40,361 bases of DNA from JANNXQ01 sp038238555 (GCA_038238555.1 JBBRXP010000034.1:1-40361), one strand, 5' to 3'. Numbered from the stretch's first letter, positions 7,151 through 15,951 are shown. The notes: generated by a model not told the origin, from the sequence alone. Numbers and translations are program-made.

Positions 7151-9480
7151 CTATTGCGATGCTGGGTTCCGAAGCGCTTCACCCAAGGCGCGCATCGTGG
7201 CGGCTTTTGCGTCGGCCTCTTCTTCGCGGGTTTGCTCGCGAGTTTCGGCTGTAACTGTCCAACCCATGATTTTTCTTTCCGAAGACTTTGGTTTCGCCGG
7301 TTCGGAAATCACGGGCGGTGGAAGTGCGCGGAGGAATTCGAGGAAAGTTTCCACTTCGTAAAATCCGACGCACGCCATCGTTTCGGAAATGCGCTCGCGC
7401 AACATCGCCTCGACTTGTTGCAACTTGCCCGAGTCGGCGCTGACGAGCGCGATGTGCGAAAAATCTCCAGCGAGGCATTTCAAAATGTTTTGCAATTCGT
7501 GCGTGACGCCAGTGGTCGAATTGAACTCGACGGCGATGCGATGACCTTCGCGTTCCAACAACAAGTCCACACTGCAACTGCCGACTTGCGCTTCCATTGT
7601 CGCTCGGAAATCGAGTTCTTCCGCAACGAGTTTGATGCGGCGTTGCGTGTCGCGATGCAGTGTTCCGCCGCGTCCAATTTCAGTTGGTGCTTTCGGTTCC
7701 GGTTCTGCGACTGGCGCTGCTTGTATCGCAGACTGTTTTTCGGAAACGACGGTGGGTGTTTCCGAAGCAACTTCGGGAACGATCGGCGCGGGCGATGGTG
7801 CGTTTGCTTTTTCTGTTTTGCGCGGAGTGGGTGCGGGCTCAGGGATGCTCTGCCATTTCCGAAACAACTCGACCTCCACTTCCGAGCGGGGTCTAGCGAA
7901 CGCTGCCCGCGATGCAGCGATCACGGACCCACGCATTTCCTCCGCGAAATGTTCATCCACTGTTTCCGAATTCGGAACGGACAAATTAAAATCGCACTCA
8001 CTTTTTTCGACACGACACAACGCTTCGCCGACTCCAAGATTCATCAAGTCACGCGACTCAAAATGAGCGAAGCCGCTTTCGAGAGTGCGCGCATCCGCGT
8101 CACTCACTTTGAAAACGATGCGCGTGCAACAATTTGAAAGCATCGCGCCGGAGACATCGCGATCCGCGTCGAGTTGCCGGAGGACTTGATGCGCGAGCAC
8201 GAGGCCAAGCCGATACTTTCGCGCGCCCGCCAAAATCTCCGCCATCAAGGTCGTGATGAAATGATGGAACTCATCCATGTAACACCAGAAGTCACGGCGT
8301 TGCGCGGCGGGTAATCGCTGGCGACTCATTGCCGCCATCTGCAATTTCGCGGTGACGAGCGAACCGAGCAGCGCGGTATTTTCGCGACCGATCAATCCTT
8401 GTGGAAGTCGCACCAGCAGGATGCGTCCGCGATCAATGATGTCCGCGAAATCGAGTCGGTTTGCATCCTGCGAAACCATGTTCCGAATCGGCCCCTGCGA
8501 AAAAAACTCATCGAGCCGCGTAAGCACCGGGCCGACGGATTTTCCGCCCGTGAGCAAACCGAAAGTGTGCTGCCAGTAATGCACGATCATGGGATCGGAA
8601 ACGGTCGTGAGAAAATCTTTCCGAAACGAAACGTCGGTGAGGAAGCGGCTCAAATCCGCAAGCGTTCCGCCGCGCGAACTTTTCAAGAAAGCGAGGATCG
8701 CATTTCGCAAAACGCTTTCCATTTGATCGCCCCAGGAAGTCGAGAGTCGGCGGAAGACGGAAACCAAATCGGACGCGAGAAGGCTGCGCTCGAAATCGGA
8801 GTGCGCGGCGAGGATGTTGAAACCGATGGGGAAGTCCTCGTCGGATGGATCGAGCAACACCACATCGGCGATGCGTTCCGAAGGAATGCGCGCGATGATC
8901 GCGTCGATTAGATCACCATGCGGATCGAGCACCGCGACACCTTCACCATTCGCAATGTCTTGGTTGATGAGATTGAGAAGCAGCGTCGATTTTCCCGAGC
9001 CTGATGCACCGTTGATGTGCGTGTGCCGCACGCGATGTTCCGGTGAAAGAAGCACTTCACGCGTGCTGCCCGCGTGCGTGTTCGTGCCGAGCGAAAGCGA
9101 TCCACTTTTAAATAAGAAATCCGGTGCGGCATTCGATCGTTTGGTTTCGCGTCGAAGTTTGCGTGCGGTCGCCGTGGTCGGTGGCGTGATGAGCGGAATC
9201 AATTCCTCCATCGAAAGCGGCATCCCGCTCCGGCGCGAGAGACGCGCAAGAATGTCCGACTCGTGTTCGCGCGGCGGATAATCTGCATCATCAAGCGGCA
9301 CGAGAAAATTACTTCCCGGTCGTGCGAGCGCCGAAAGCGCCGCCGCCATGTCGGTGATGATTTCCCATGTGCGGCGCGTATCCGCCGCGGACGATGCGAG
9401 CCGGATGACGACCGCGAAAAGCGGGGAAGCGGCCTTCATTTCCGCACCCTTCACCAAGTCACTGCGGTTGTTGAAAACGG
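7151..9480 (-). CDS. TraG/VirD4-like conjugation ATPase with C-terminal nuclease-like domain
   Basis: A P-loop ATPase of the conjugative coupling type. Walker A is GASGSGKSTLLLNLI, followed by GVAVLDPHGDLIDAI; Walker B is FWCYMDEFHHF; the later motif LVLAHQVLRQLD is typical of TraG/DUF87 proteins. After a Pro/Ala/Glu-rich linker a small domain carries VDLLLEREGHRIAVEFNSTT, like the PD-(D/E)XK-type domain often fused to such ATPases. The family's long N-terminal region is mostly missing. Its last part (LGQKELAQLQILFEPVRAPW) sits in another frame at about 9600-9480, so the gene is frameshifted near 9478. It is also fused by deletion to the Replic_Relax gene upstream. The visible frame stays open to 9949, but that part belongs to the upstream gene. 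Confidence 0.75.
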
Positions 9481-9599
9481 CGAACCGTTGGTGTTCGTCA
9501 CCGCAGACACCATGCTCTCCGCCCAAGGCGCACGCACCGGCTCGAAGAGAATTTGTAGCTGAGCGAGTTCTTTCTGCCCGAGCCACGGGTGGCCGTGCG

Positions 9600-10443
9600 A
9601 AATACGCGGCGGATTTGGGCGATGGGAAGGAGGGAATCCAGCGGGCGAGCAGGGAGTCGAGGAAGCGTTCCGGCGATTCGAGGATTTCGGAGAGCGAGGC
9701 AAAATGAAAAAGTCCGGCGGCGCGGACGTGGGCGCTCGCGCAAGCAGTGATGGATTCGAGTCGATCAAGGCCGGTGGTGACGGTGAGCACTTGCACGCGG
9801 GCCGCACCGAAGCGCTGGCGGAAAATGTTCGCACGCCAGCTTGCTTCGTAGGCCGTGAGCTTGCGGGCGATGGAACTGCGCTGCTCATTGCTGCTCTGCA
9901 CGGGCATGGTGCCGCGGTCGGCTTCGAGGCAGTAGAGGACGGATTCCAACGCGCCGTTCGCGGCGCTTCGCTCCAGCGTGAAGATAGCATCGGGAATGAC
10001 TGCGGTACGATCCGCGCCACGCGTGGCGATACTCCATTGCTGCGTGTTGCGACGACCGAACGCTGCGAGTTCCTAGCGCGGCAGGCGATTTCGAGTGAAG
10101 TCAGCACATCGGAAGTCATCAGCGCATGATCGAGAAAAAGGCGGGTCGCAGACCGATTGCGCTCGTTCCAGTCGAGGCGATATAGCGGGAGATTTTCCGT
10201 GCGGAATAAATACGCCGCGCCGCGATTGCCGAGGCCATAAACCATGCACTGCGAGCCGCCGCGCTGGAAGTAATCGAGCTGGCAAAGCGGTCGCTCGACG
10301 TAGCCGTGATGATAGAGCTTTTGCAAACGCCGCAGCAATTGTTGCCGACTGCTGCCGAGCAAATCGGCGATCCGATTCGAGCGCAGAAAACGATGTCGCC
10401 GGAGGAGGCGAAGAAGTTCCGCGTCGCGCGAAGTCAGTTCCAT
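9600..10443 (-). pseudogene. Replication-relaxation (Replic_Relax) protein, frameshifted
   Basis: The N-terminal half (10443 to about 10075) has a winged-helix segment (LLRRHRFLRSNRIADLL, then RRLQKLYHHGYVERP) and the family pattern GNRGAAYLF. The frame then shifts by one base near 10075 and continues as QQWSIATRGADRTAVIPDAI, YCLEADRGTMPV and ARKLTAYEASWR, the conserved C-terminal half of Replic_Relax proteins. These proteins act in replication or transfer of plasmids and ICEs, and are commonly next to TraG-like genes, as here. The 3' end merges into the ATPase gene without a stop, so a junction deletion is likely. Start ATG 10443 (MELTSRDAE); an upstream ATG at 10494 is possible. Confidence 0.65.
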
Positions 10444-10599
10444 CGGCGGAAATTTCTCCGCCCGATGAAAACGTGGATGTCGTGGAGAGAACATACCGAT
10501 ATTTTACCAGACGAATCTCGCACCACAAAATGGACGGCTGCTCGCGTCACCGGATCGCGTTGCGCGAAGCAATCGTCGGCGGGCGCGTTTCCGTTTCCG

Positions 10600-10850
10600 G
10601 TGCGCAGGTTTGTGGCGCTAGCCCGCGCGATGCGCGAAGTCGTCGTCCGGCCGATAGGGAGGACGGGCGCGGTAGCGAAGTTGTCCTTTAGGGAGCTAGT
10701 TCCCCCAAGGTTGTTGGCAGGGCGCTAGCCCGGAACGTCCGACTTCGCGCGTTTTGGTCACGTCGGAGTGGCTAACGGAGACTGACCTGATAACCGGACG
10801 GAAAATGCGCGAAGTCGGGCGTTGCCCGACAACCTTGGGGGAACCAGTAA
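10600..10850. repeat. Nested inverted repeats, candidate transfer or replication origin
   Basis: A perfect 16-bp inverted repeat (GTTCCCCCAAGGTTGT, 10699-10714 with 10829-10844) encloses a perfect 12-bp one (CCGACTTCGCGC, 10739-10750 with 10807-10818). Direct copies occur nearby: GGCGCTAGCCCG at 10614-10625 and 10721-10732, and GCGCGAAGTCG again at 10632-10642. It lies in a 570-bp gene-free stretch just upstream of the Replic_Relax gene. An oriT/oriV or a small non-autonomous element are both possible. Confidence 0.5.
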
Positions 10851-10896
10851 ACGCGGACGTTGCGCCGCGAAACCGGCGCGCGGAATCCGCGCGGGG

Positions 10897-10915
10897 CTAC
10901 ATACCATGTATGTAG
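10897..10915. promoter_or_regulatory. Palindromic operator candidate
   Basis: CTACATAC-CAT-GTATGTAG, with perfect 8-bp arms, about 100 bases beyond the end of the Xre gene and 450 bases upstream of the Replic_Relax start. It suits binding by a small homodimeric repressor such as the Xre protein. Confidence 0.45.
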
Positions 10916-11012
10916 AGGCATTTGCCGGGGCAGTCGCACCGCTGTTCTCGGTAAAGGACAGAGGCAGTCGCAATGCGTCGATGGCGATCATTGAGGCGAT
11001 TCAATCGAATCG

Positions 11013-11255
11013 TCATCCGACCTCGGACGCCCTTTTGATCACTTTCCAGAGATCTACTGAAAGCGCATCGCAAAGACGGATCAATGTTTCGAGGGTTGGC
11101 TTGCGGCGTGCGGCTTCGAGCAGACTCACGCTCGATTGCGACAGGCCAGCTTTCTGCGCAAGCACGTTCATCGACATGTTCTGGCGAATACGTTCCTCAC
11201 GCAGAACCGTGATGATTGCAGAGGGAAGTTGTTCGCCTTTGAAATGCTTGGGCAC
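11013..11255 (-). CDS. Xre-family HTH transcriptional regulator
   Basis: An 80-residue protein that is a single Xre/Cro helix-turn-helix domain: LREERIRQNMSMNVLAQKAG, then LSQSSVSLLEAARRKP and TLETLIRLCDALSVDLWKVI, at about residues 18-73. It lies head to head with a small conserved gene starting at 11315, with a perfect 16-bp palindrome between them. Autoregulation and control of the neighbour are therefore likely. Similar regulators control transfer or excision genes on integrative elements; its target here is unknown. Confidence 0.85.
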   Translation of the reverse strand: MPKHFKGEQLPSAIITVLREERIRQNMSMNVLAQKAGLSQSSVSLLEAARRKPTLETLIRLCDALSVDLWKVIKRASEVG

Positions 11256-11291
11256 CCTGCACGGCTAGGGCAGAAAGTGGTTGACGAGAGA

Positions 11292-11307
11292 TATGACAAA
11301 TGTCATA
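11292..11307. promoter_or_regulatory. Perfect palindrome between divergent genes
   Basis: TATGACA-AA-TGTCATA, 37 bases upstream of the Xre start and 8 bases upstream of the 11315 start. Both genes would be blocked by a protein bound here; the Xre protein is the obvious candidate. Confidence 0.6.
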
Positions 11308-11314
11308 GATCGGC

Positions 11315-11557
11315 ATGTTCACACGACGCCTTGGCCCCGATCCGCACGCCGACGGTGCGCAGACTTATTCGCTCCGGGGTTGCCCGGACATTCTCGAAAT
11401 CGAAGGCGGCGGTTTCGCCGTCATCGGCATCGACATTACCGCCGATGCTTCGGCTAAGCTCACCTTCGGCGCGAGTTGCGGCCCTGACGAGCGCATCGTC
11501 CGGGTGCCACGCAAGACTCTCGTCCTCGCCAAGCCGGAGATTCCCGACGCCCCGTAG
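11315..11557 (+). CDS. Small conserved hypothetical protein
   Basis: An 80-residue protein with the core CPDILEIEGGGFAVIGIDIT, then CGPDERIVRVPRKTLVLAKP. Proteins with this DERIVRIPRKTL ending are familiar as small hypotheticals on accessory DNA, and no function is known to me. It is divergent from the Xre gene and shares its operator region. It may form an operon with the membrane protein starting at 11591. Confidence 0.65.
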   Translation: MFTRRLGPDPHADGAQTYSLRGCPDILEIEGGGFAVIGIDITADASAKLTFGASCGPDERIVRVPRKTLVLAKPEIPDAP

Positions 11558-11590
11558 TCGAATCCTTTCCGGTGAAGTATAATCTGAGTC

Positions 11591-12041
11591 ATGGCATGGC
11601 TCAGGTGGTTGGCACAAAACGGGTTCGAGTTTTTGCAGACGGCGAGCATTCTCGTTGGCTTGTTCGCGACGATCCACACGATGCGACGTGACATTCGGGA
11701 GCGTAAGATCGAAAATCAATTCACCCTCACCGTGGCGCATCGCGAACTGTGGTCGAAGCTCTATGAGAAGCCGGAACTGGCGAGGATTTTGAGCGCTGAG
11801 TTGGATTTGAGCGAAAACTCCCGCGACGATGGAGGAGGAACTCTTTGTGCATCTGCTGATCCTGCATTTGCAAGCGTCCTTCAAGGCGCGGCTATCAGGA
11901 ATGGAATTCGACGATGACGCCGTGGCGGCGGACATTCGCGATTTCTTCCAGCTACCGATTCCACGTTCGGTGTGGGAGAAATCCAAGACGTATCAAGGCC
12001 GGGATTTTGTCGCATTCGTGGAACTCGAATTTCGACCCTGA
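11591..12041 (+). pseudogene. Small membrane-anchored protein, frameshifted
   Basis: The first part (ATG 11591) has one N-terminal transmembrane helix (FLQTASILVGLFATIHTM), then a soluble region IENQFTLTVAHRELWSKLYE and KPELARIL. Near 11811 the frame shifts by one base. The rest continues in the next frame as EEELFVHLLILHLQASFKAR, DIRDFFQLPIPRSVWEK and DFVAFVELEF, to the stop at 12041. Joined, they make about 149 residues of a conserved hypothetical family (one helix plus a HRELW...EELF...W soluble domain). Function unknown. The break may be decay or a sequencing indel. Confidence 0.6.
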
Positions 12042-12299
12042 TTGATGCCGGGGAACAGTGACATATCGCGTCGCACAATCTACGTTTTGCGACATGGCTT
12101 CAAAATATGACTCTGTTGAGCCGGGATTTTGCGGTCGCGCAATCGAGTCCGCCCAACCGCAAAAGGCATCGCCATTCCAGTCGCACCATCATGCAGGACT
12201 CGATCGAAAGCGCGATGGGGCGGACATGAAAACAACAGGCGACGAAAAACAATTTCCGTCAAGGTTGCTGAGAAGCTGAAAGTATGAAATGATGCTTGC

Positions 12300-12560
12300 A
12301 TGACCAAAGTAATCAACATCAACGAACGGGGGACGCTTACGCTTCCAAAGGAAGCGCGGCTTGAATTGGGCCTCTCGGGAAGCGGCCAAGTGGTTGTCGA
12401 ATCCACCAAGGCCGGCCTGCTTTTGCGCGCCGGTGCCACCTTTCCCATCGAGATTTACAGCGAGGCGCGGATGGCGGAATTTGCGAAAAGTGACGCCGCG
12501 CTCGCGCCGTCCGCATCGCGGATCAAGACGGCGTTGCGACGGAAGACAAAAAGAAAATGA
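12300..12560 (+). CDS. AbrB/SpoVT-type antitoxin
   Basis: An 86-residue protein whose N-terminus (about residues 1-45) is a swapped-hairpin AbrB DNA-binding domain: VININERGTLTLPKEARLEL, then GQVVVESTKAGLLLRA. The C-terminal tail (SEARMAEFAKSDAALA) is the usual toxin-binding region. It overlaps the PIN gene by four bases (ATGA, 12557-12560), the classic antitoxin-toxin arrangement. It should repress its own promoter in the gap 12042-12299. Probably helps keep the island in the host. Confidence 0.87.
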   Translation: MTKVININERGTLTLPKEARLELGLSGSGQVVVESTKAGLLLRAGATFPIEIYSEARMAEFAKSDAALAPSASRIKTALRRKTKRK

Positions 12561-12964
12561 GAGTTTTCCTCGATGCGAACATCCTCTTCTCCGCCTCAAA
12601 TCCGAAATGGCTCACGCATGATTTTGTGGATTTGCTGGTTCGACGTGCGGAATGCGTGACTAACGGGTATGCGGTGGAAGAGGCGCGACGCAATTTGGCG
12701 AAACACTTTCCAAAGAACCTCCCGCAACTGGATGCGTTCCTTGCGCGAATTAGGCTGATTTCAGCGATCATCGATGAACTCGGTGTGGATTTGAAAGCGA
12801 AGGATCGCCCGATTTTAGGCGGCGCAATCACCGCCCGCGCCACGCATCTCCTCACTGGCGATCGCCGGGATTTCGGAGCCTTGTTTGGTAAAACGATTCA
12901 GGGAGTGAAGGTCGTCGATCAAGCCGCGCTGGCGAACGAACTCGCGGAACGAGGACTCCTGTAA
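12557..12964 (+). CDS. PIN-domain ribonuclease toxin
   Basis: A 135-residue PIN protein of the COG1569-like type. Acidic active-site residues lie in MRVFLDANILFSAS (Asp6), NGYAVEEARRNL (Glu about 41-42), LKAKDRPILGGAI (Asp near 79) and TGDRRDF (Asp near 96). These sit at the spacings expected for an Mg2+-dependent RNase. It is translationally coupled to the AbrB-type antitoxin gene upstream. A stem-loop terminator follows at once (12966-12988). The gene is intact, unlike several neighbours. Confidence 0.87.
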   Translation: MRVFLDANILFSASNPKWLTHDFVDLLVRRAECVTNGYAVEEARRNLAKHFPKNLPQLDAFLARIRLISAIIDELGVDLKAKDRPILGGAITARATHLLTGDRRDFGALFGKTIQGVKVVDQAALANELAERGLL

Positions 12965-12965
12965 T

Positions 12966-12988
12966 CTGGCTTAACGAAGCCAGCTTTT
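12966..12988 (+). terminator. Terminator of the toxin-antitoxin operon
   Basis: CTGGCTT-AACG-AAGCCAG followed by CTTTTG, directly after the PIN gene stop. Confidence 0.75.
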
Positions 12989-13070
12989 GAAAGGCGCGGA
13001 AATCGACGAACAACGAAAATAGGAATTCGTCAAGGTAGCGGCTATTTCAAAGGAAATTGTCGCAAGTGAA

Positions 13071-13099
13071 AAGGCTGCCTCTGTGATGGAAGCAGCCTT
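13071..13099 (-). terminator. Terminator of the 13104-13415 gene
   Basis: AAGGCTGC and GCAGCCTT pair around a 13-base loop, with a T-rich run on the minus strand (GCAGCCTTTTC). Located just past the stop of the minus-strand gene. Confidence 0.7.
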
Positions 13100-13103
13100 G
13101 TTT

Positions 13104-13415
13104 TCAATACTCGTGCGGGAGAAGGAGGGTCGTCACGGAACGATCGTGTTCGGTGATGATCCAGAACCTCACGCCGGCTTTTGTGCTGTAAGCGGAGAAG
13201 AGTCGAAGCCCTGCGAGCAAGCCGTGCTCGTTTTCAATTCGATCGTGCTCGTCGAGTTCGCCCCAATCGCCTGTGTGGTGACGATGGAGCGCGGCTTGCA
13301 TTTCATCTCTCGGAATGGCGGCGAGTGCGCCCGGTGTGGTGACAACGTGGGCAAGATAGAACTTTTCCGTTGACGGAATTTCCCGGCTGGATTCGTGAGT
13401 GGTGAGATCAATCAT
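13104..13415 (-). CDS. Plasmid/ICE-associated small conserved protein
   Basis: A 103-residue protein with the pattern TPGALAAIPRDEMQAALHRH, GDWGELDEHDRIENEHGL and GVRFWIITEHDRSVTTLLLP. Proteins of this GDWGxLDxxDxxxNE type are common beside ardC and transfer genes on plasmids and integrative elements; their function is not known. It is on the ardC strand but separated from it by a strong terminator, so it has its own transcript. Length matches the family. Confidence 0.75.
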   Translation of the reverse strand: MIDLTTHESSREIPSTEKFYLAHVVTTPGALAAIPRDEMQAALHRHHTGDWGELDEHDRIENEHGLLAGLRLFSAYSTKAGVRFWIITEHDRSVTTLLLPHEY

Positions 13416-13529
13416 GTGGTGGTGTGCAGTGGAGCCGCGCTTGCCGGTGGCCGGATGGCCGTCCGTGATAACAAGTGCGGTTCATTCTGCGCACCACTTC
13501 CCTTTTCTGTCGTTGAGCGAGGTTGAGTG

Positions 13530-13561
13530 AAAGGCCAGATGGGGTCGCCCATCTGGCCTTT
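13530..13561 (-). terminator. Perfect 14-bp stem terminator after ardC
   Basis: AAAGGCCAGATGGG and CCCATCTGGCCTTT pair perfectly around the loop GTCG, six bases after the end of the ardC frame. The T-rich side can serve either strand. Confidence 0.85.
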
Positions 13562-13566
13562 GATAT

Positions 13567-14518
13567 TCAAAGAACAGTGTCACTGACTGCGGGCTTCTCC
13601 GCGTTTTCCTCAACAGCGGGAGCCGCAAATGAATCCATCGTGCTCCTGCCAAGGATGAAGTCGGCTGCTCTTCCCGCTTGGTTCGCCGCCTGCACAATCC
13701 AGCGTCGGTGTTCCGGTTCGCTCAGAACATTCAGCCAGCTCTTCAAAGAGGCGGCGGATTGCTCGTGCTGGTCGCGGACGATCTCAGCCTCCATCCCAAG
13801 AAAAGCCGCTCCCGTTTCAGCAACCAATTCTTCCTGCGAATACATCTTTCCTCCGAAGACGTCCGTCTCGGTGACGCCTTTGCGGGCGAGCCGGGAGTCG
13901 TGGCCGGTGGAATGAATCAATTCGTGGAAGAGCGTCAGGTGATAGTCCTCCGGCGTGTCGAAGCGTGCGAATGACGGCATATCAATCGTATCGCTGCGAC
14001 GGCGGTAGCACGCCTGCGTCGTGCGACCCTCCTGAATGGCCGGGGGCTGCGGCATCTGCACGACGACTTGTTCGGCGCGAGCGATGCGTTGCGATGGATC
14101 GAGTGGCGGGCCGCATTCGCTGGTCGGAAACTCTATGCCATCAATCTGCGTGGCATTGAACACGCGGTAGGGTCTTGAGAAAGAAGACGGTCTTCTCTTC
14201 TTCCGTGCCGTCGCCGTTCTTAAAAGATTTTTTGTGACGCCCCCATTTCATCACGAAGGCACCGAGTTCGCCCTTGCGGACGCAGCCATTGCGTTCCTGT
14301 GTCTGGCGGAACGTCATCCACCAGGGCGACGGGAAATGCAGCAGGCCGAGCAGCAGGACATTGACGCCCTGATACTCGCGCCCGGTGTAAAAGTTCCGCG
14401 GTCTGCCGGTGGTGCGTTTCCACGGACAGCGCCACGGAACAACGCCGCGCTCCAAATGCGCGAGGATGGTGTCGGTGACAAGTTGGTAAGGATCATTGCG
14501 AGCCGGTGTGTGGCTCAT
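13567..14518 (-). pseudogene. ardC: ArdC-like anti-restriction/ssDNA-binding protein, frameshifted
   Basis: The N-terminal ArdC domain (from ATG 14518) reads YQLVTDTILAHLERGVVPWR, then TGREYQGVNVLLLGL and GAFVMKWGRHKK, the single-stranded-DNA-binding fold. Near 14170 the frame shifts by one base, in a short C run. The C-terminal zincin-like domain continues as RVFNATQIDGIEFP, with the zinc-binding HELIHSTGH and EELVAETGAAFL. ArdC proteins protect incoming DNA from host restriction after conjugation. A good ribosome binding site (GGAAG) precedes ATG 14518. Restoring one base gives a full-length protein of about 316 residues. Confidence 0.8.
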
Positions 14519-14934
14519 AGTAGGTGCTTCCTTTCTTGGTTGAAGGTTTGATTGCAAGGTGAAGCGAACCTGCGCGACGCGAGAAAGCCTTGCGGCGATC
14601 TCGATCGGCGGACAGGCGTGCTTCATCCCGGCAACCACACGCACCGACTGTGGAATCCGTCTCCAATTCTATCACGCCACCTGCGGACGACCAAACTGCC
14701 GGTATGTTCAGTATTCGATGACTGGAATAAATAGATGCTGCCAGAGAGCCCACGTCATCAATTCGCTCACGCCTTCATTGGAAACCAGTTCGACCTCAAT
14801 ATCATTGAACCGGTCTTTCTGAGTTATCCCCAGTTCCCATTCTTTTTTCAAAATCTCTTCCTTATTATTCATTGGCTTATTAAGATGTATTATTATGTGG
14901 AAGTTTTCTTCCGGGGTCGGCGACCTCTAATTTC
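14519..14934. other. AT-rich gene-free stretch, candidate replication region
   Basis: No gene. Holds the ardC promoter region, a DnaA-box-like TTATCCCCA at 14824-14832, and an AT-rich run (about 14840-14895). A perfect DnaA box TGTGGATAA follows at 14988-14996 inside the next gene. With the adjacent HTH_36 gene this could be a vegetative origin (inference). Confidence 0.35.
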
Positions 14935-14960
14935 CTACCTCCCCGGAAATTTTCTTCCAC
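14897..14960 (-). terminator. Inverted repeat at the end of the HTH_36 gene
   Basis: GTGGAAG (14897-14903) plus TTCCGGGG (14909-14916) mirror CCCCGGAA (14941-14948) plus CTTCCAC (14954-14960). The structure straddles the stop codon at 14935 and is probably its terminator. Confidence 0.5.
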
Positions 14961-15339
14961 CCCCGTTGGCACGGCGCAACGTCATTTTGTGGATAACTTC
15001 CTGTTTCATCCTGGAGAGGTTTTTCATTTCCTCTTCGCTGATTCTTTTCCACTTCCCCGCTGTGCGAATGGTGCGTTCGTTTTTGTTGCGAACGGTGACA
15101 GTGACGAACCCTTTAGACTTGAGTGATCCAATCACATTGCGAATCTGGCGGTCGCTGATCCTGAAGAATTCCGCGAAATACGCATTGGATGCGAAGCAAC
15201 CACGCTCGTTGTCGAGGCTATGTATTTCCACGAAAAGAACCTTCTCCATCAGGCTCAATTCATCTGAGAGCCAGACTTCCCGGGGAATCCAAACACCCTT
15301 GAAATCGCGCTCCTGGCGCGCTTTTTGTTCCATCACCAT
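14935..15339 (-). CDS. HTH_36-type replication-associated DNA-binding protein
   Basis: A 134-residue protein with a winged helix-turn-helix of the HTH_36 type: WIPREVWLSDELSLMEKVLF, EIHSLDNERGCFASNAYFA and ISDRQIRNVIGSLKSKGFV. Such domains are found in plasmid and phage replication initiators and organisers, but here no catalytic or DnaC-binding domain follows, so the exact role is open. The protein is basic and lysine-rich, and its gene is more AT-rich than its neighbours. Start ATG 15339; another ATG lies two codons in. Confidence 0.65.
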   Translation of the reverse strand: MVMEQKARQERDFKGVWIPREVWLSDELSLMEKVLFVEIHSLDNERGCFASNAYFAEFFRISDRQIRNVIGSLKSKGFVTVTVRNKNERTIRTAGKWKRISEEEMKNLSRMKQEVIHKMTLRRANGGGRKFPGR

Positions 15340-15403
15340 ATTGTAACACGTTCACGTCGCAATTCTCCATTGGCGCAACTGTGGAAAACTCAATCCGCCC
15401 GGC

Positions 15404-15531
15404 TCAATGTTCCGCAGTCGAGAAATATTCTGGCGAAATTTCCCGTGCGCCGTGAATGGCGCGAATGAGTTGAATGCCGTCCTTCACCGGACGATAGAAT
15501 ATCAGATAATTCCGACCGGAAATGTTCTGAG
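15404..15531 (-). pseudogene. parE toxin remnant
   Basis: Only the C-terminal third of a ParE-type toxin is left: NLRTFPVG in the frame of the antitoxin gene, then, one base shifted, RNYLIFYRPVKDGIQLIRAI and HGAREISPEYF. The first two-thirds are missing, and the remnant is joined to the parD gene by a deletion. The toxin should be inactive. Confidence 0.65.
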
Positions 15532-15804
15532 GTTCGGGCCATTTCCTCGGCGCTGCGATCGAGCATCAGTTATCACCTCTCGCGCGGAGAACTTGACAAA
15601 TTCCCCACGGTCTGCCTGCTTGATCCCCACCATCACCTGCGCGTGCAAATCCGCGATGCGTTCCTGGCGAAGCGCTTCGCGCACTCGTAATTCGGAGACC
15701 GCCTCCGCGACCGCTTCACTCTTGGTGAGATAGCGTCCGGACTTAACAGCCTCTTCCAAAAAGAATCCGTCCTCATCCCTCAATGTTATAGCTAACGTGG
15801 TCAT
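15502..15804 (-). CDS. ParD-like antitoxin
   Basis: A 100-residue protein with an N-terminal ribbon-helix-helix (MTTLAITLRDEDGFFLEEAV, then YLTKSEAVAEAVSELRVRE) and a charged C-terminal tail. ParD proteins bind their own promoter and neutralise ParE. The last dozen residues (NGPNLRTFPVGII) come from the deleted parE gene, so the antitoxin is fused to the stump of its toxin. It probably survives as an orphan repressor of the divergent promoter next to it. Start ATG 15804 begins the RHH motif; an in-frame ATG at 15861 would add an unlikely leader. Confidence 0.75.
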   Translation of the reverse strand: MTTLAITLRDEDGFFLEEAVKSGRYLTKSEAVAEAVSELRVREALRQERIADLHAQVMVGIKQADRGEFVKFSAREVITDARSQRRGNGPNLRTFPVGII

Positions 15805-15873
15805 ACCTGCATCATACCATAACACCTTCTCGACAAGCAAGGTGTGTGGCGTGCTTTTCATTTCAGTGCATGG

Positions 15874-15891
15874 TATAATTTCGTGACGAAA
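15874..15891 (+). promoter_or_regulatory. Extended -10 promoter with overlapping palindrome
   Basis: TGGTATAAT (15871-15879) is an ideal extended -10 box. It runs into the palindrome TTTCGT-G-ACGAAA (15879-15891). On the other strand, about 50 bases away, a similar TATGGTATGAT lies upstream of parD, so the two genes have mirror-like divergent promoters. ParD or the downstream protein may bind here. Confidence 0.6.
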
Positions 15892-15951
15892 TCGGGCGAG
15901 CCATCGGTCGGGATGGCGACACGGAATGCGCGCCTCATTTTCCTACTCATC

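Noticed and set aside
7058..8137. Long plus-strand open frame
   Set aside because: Antisense to the TraG-like ATPase C-terminus, whose minus-strand protein has clear motifs.
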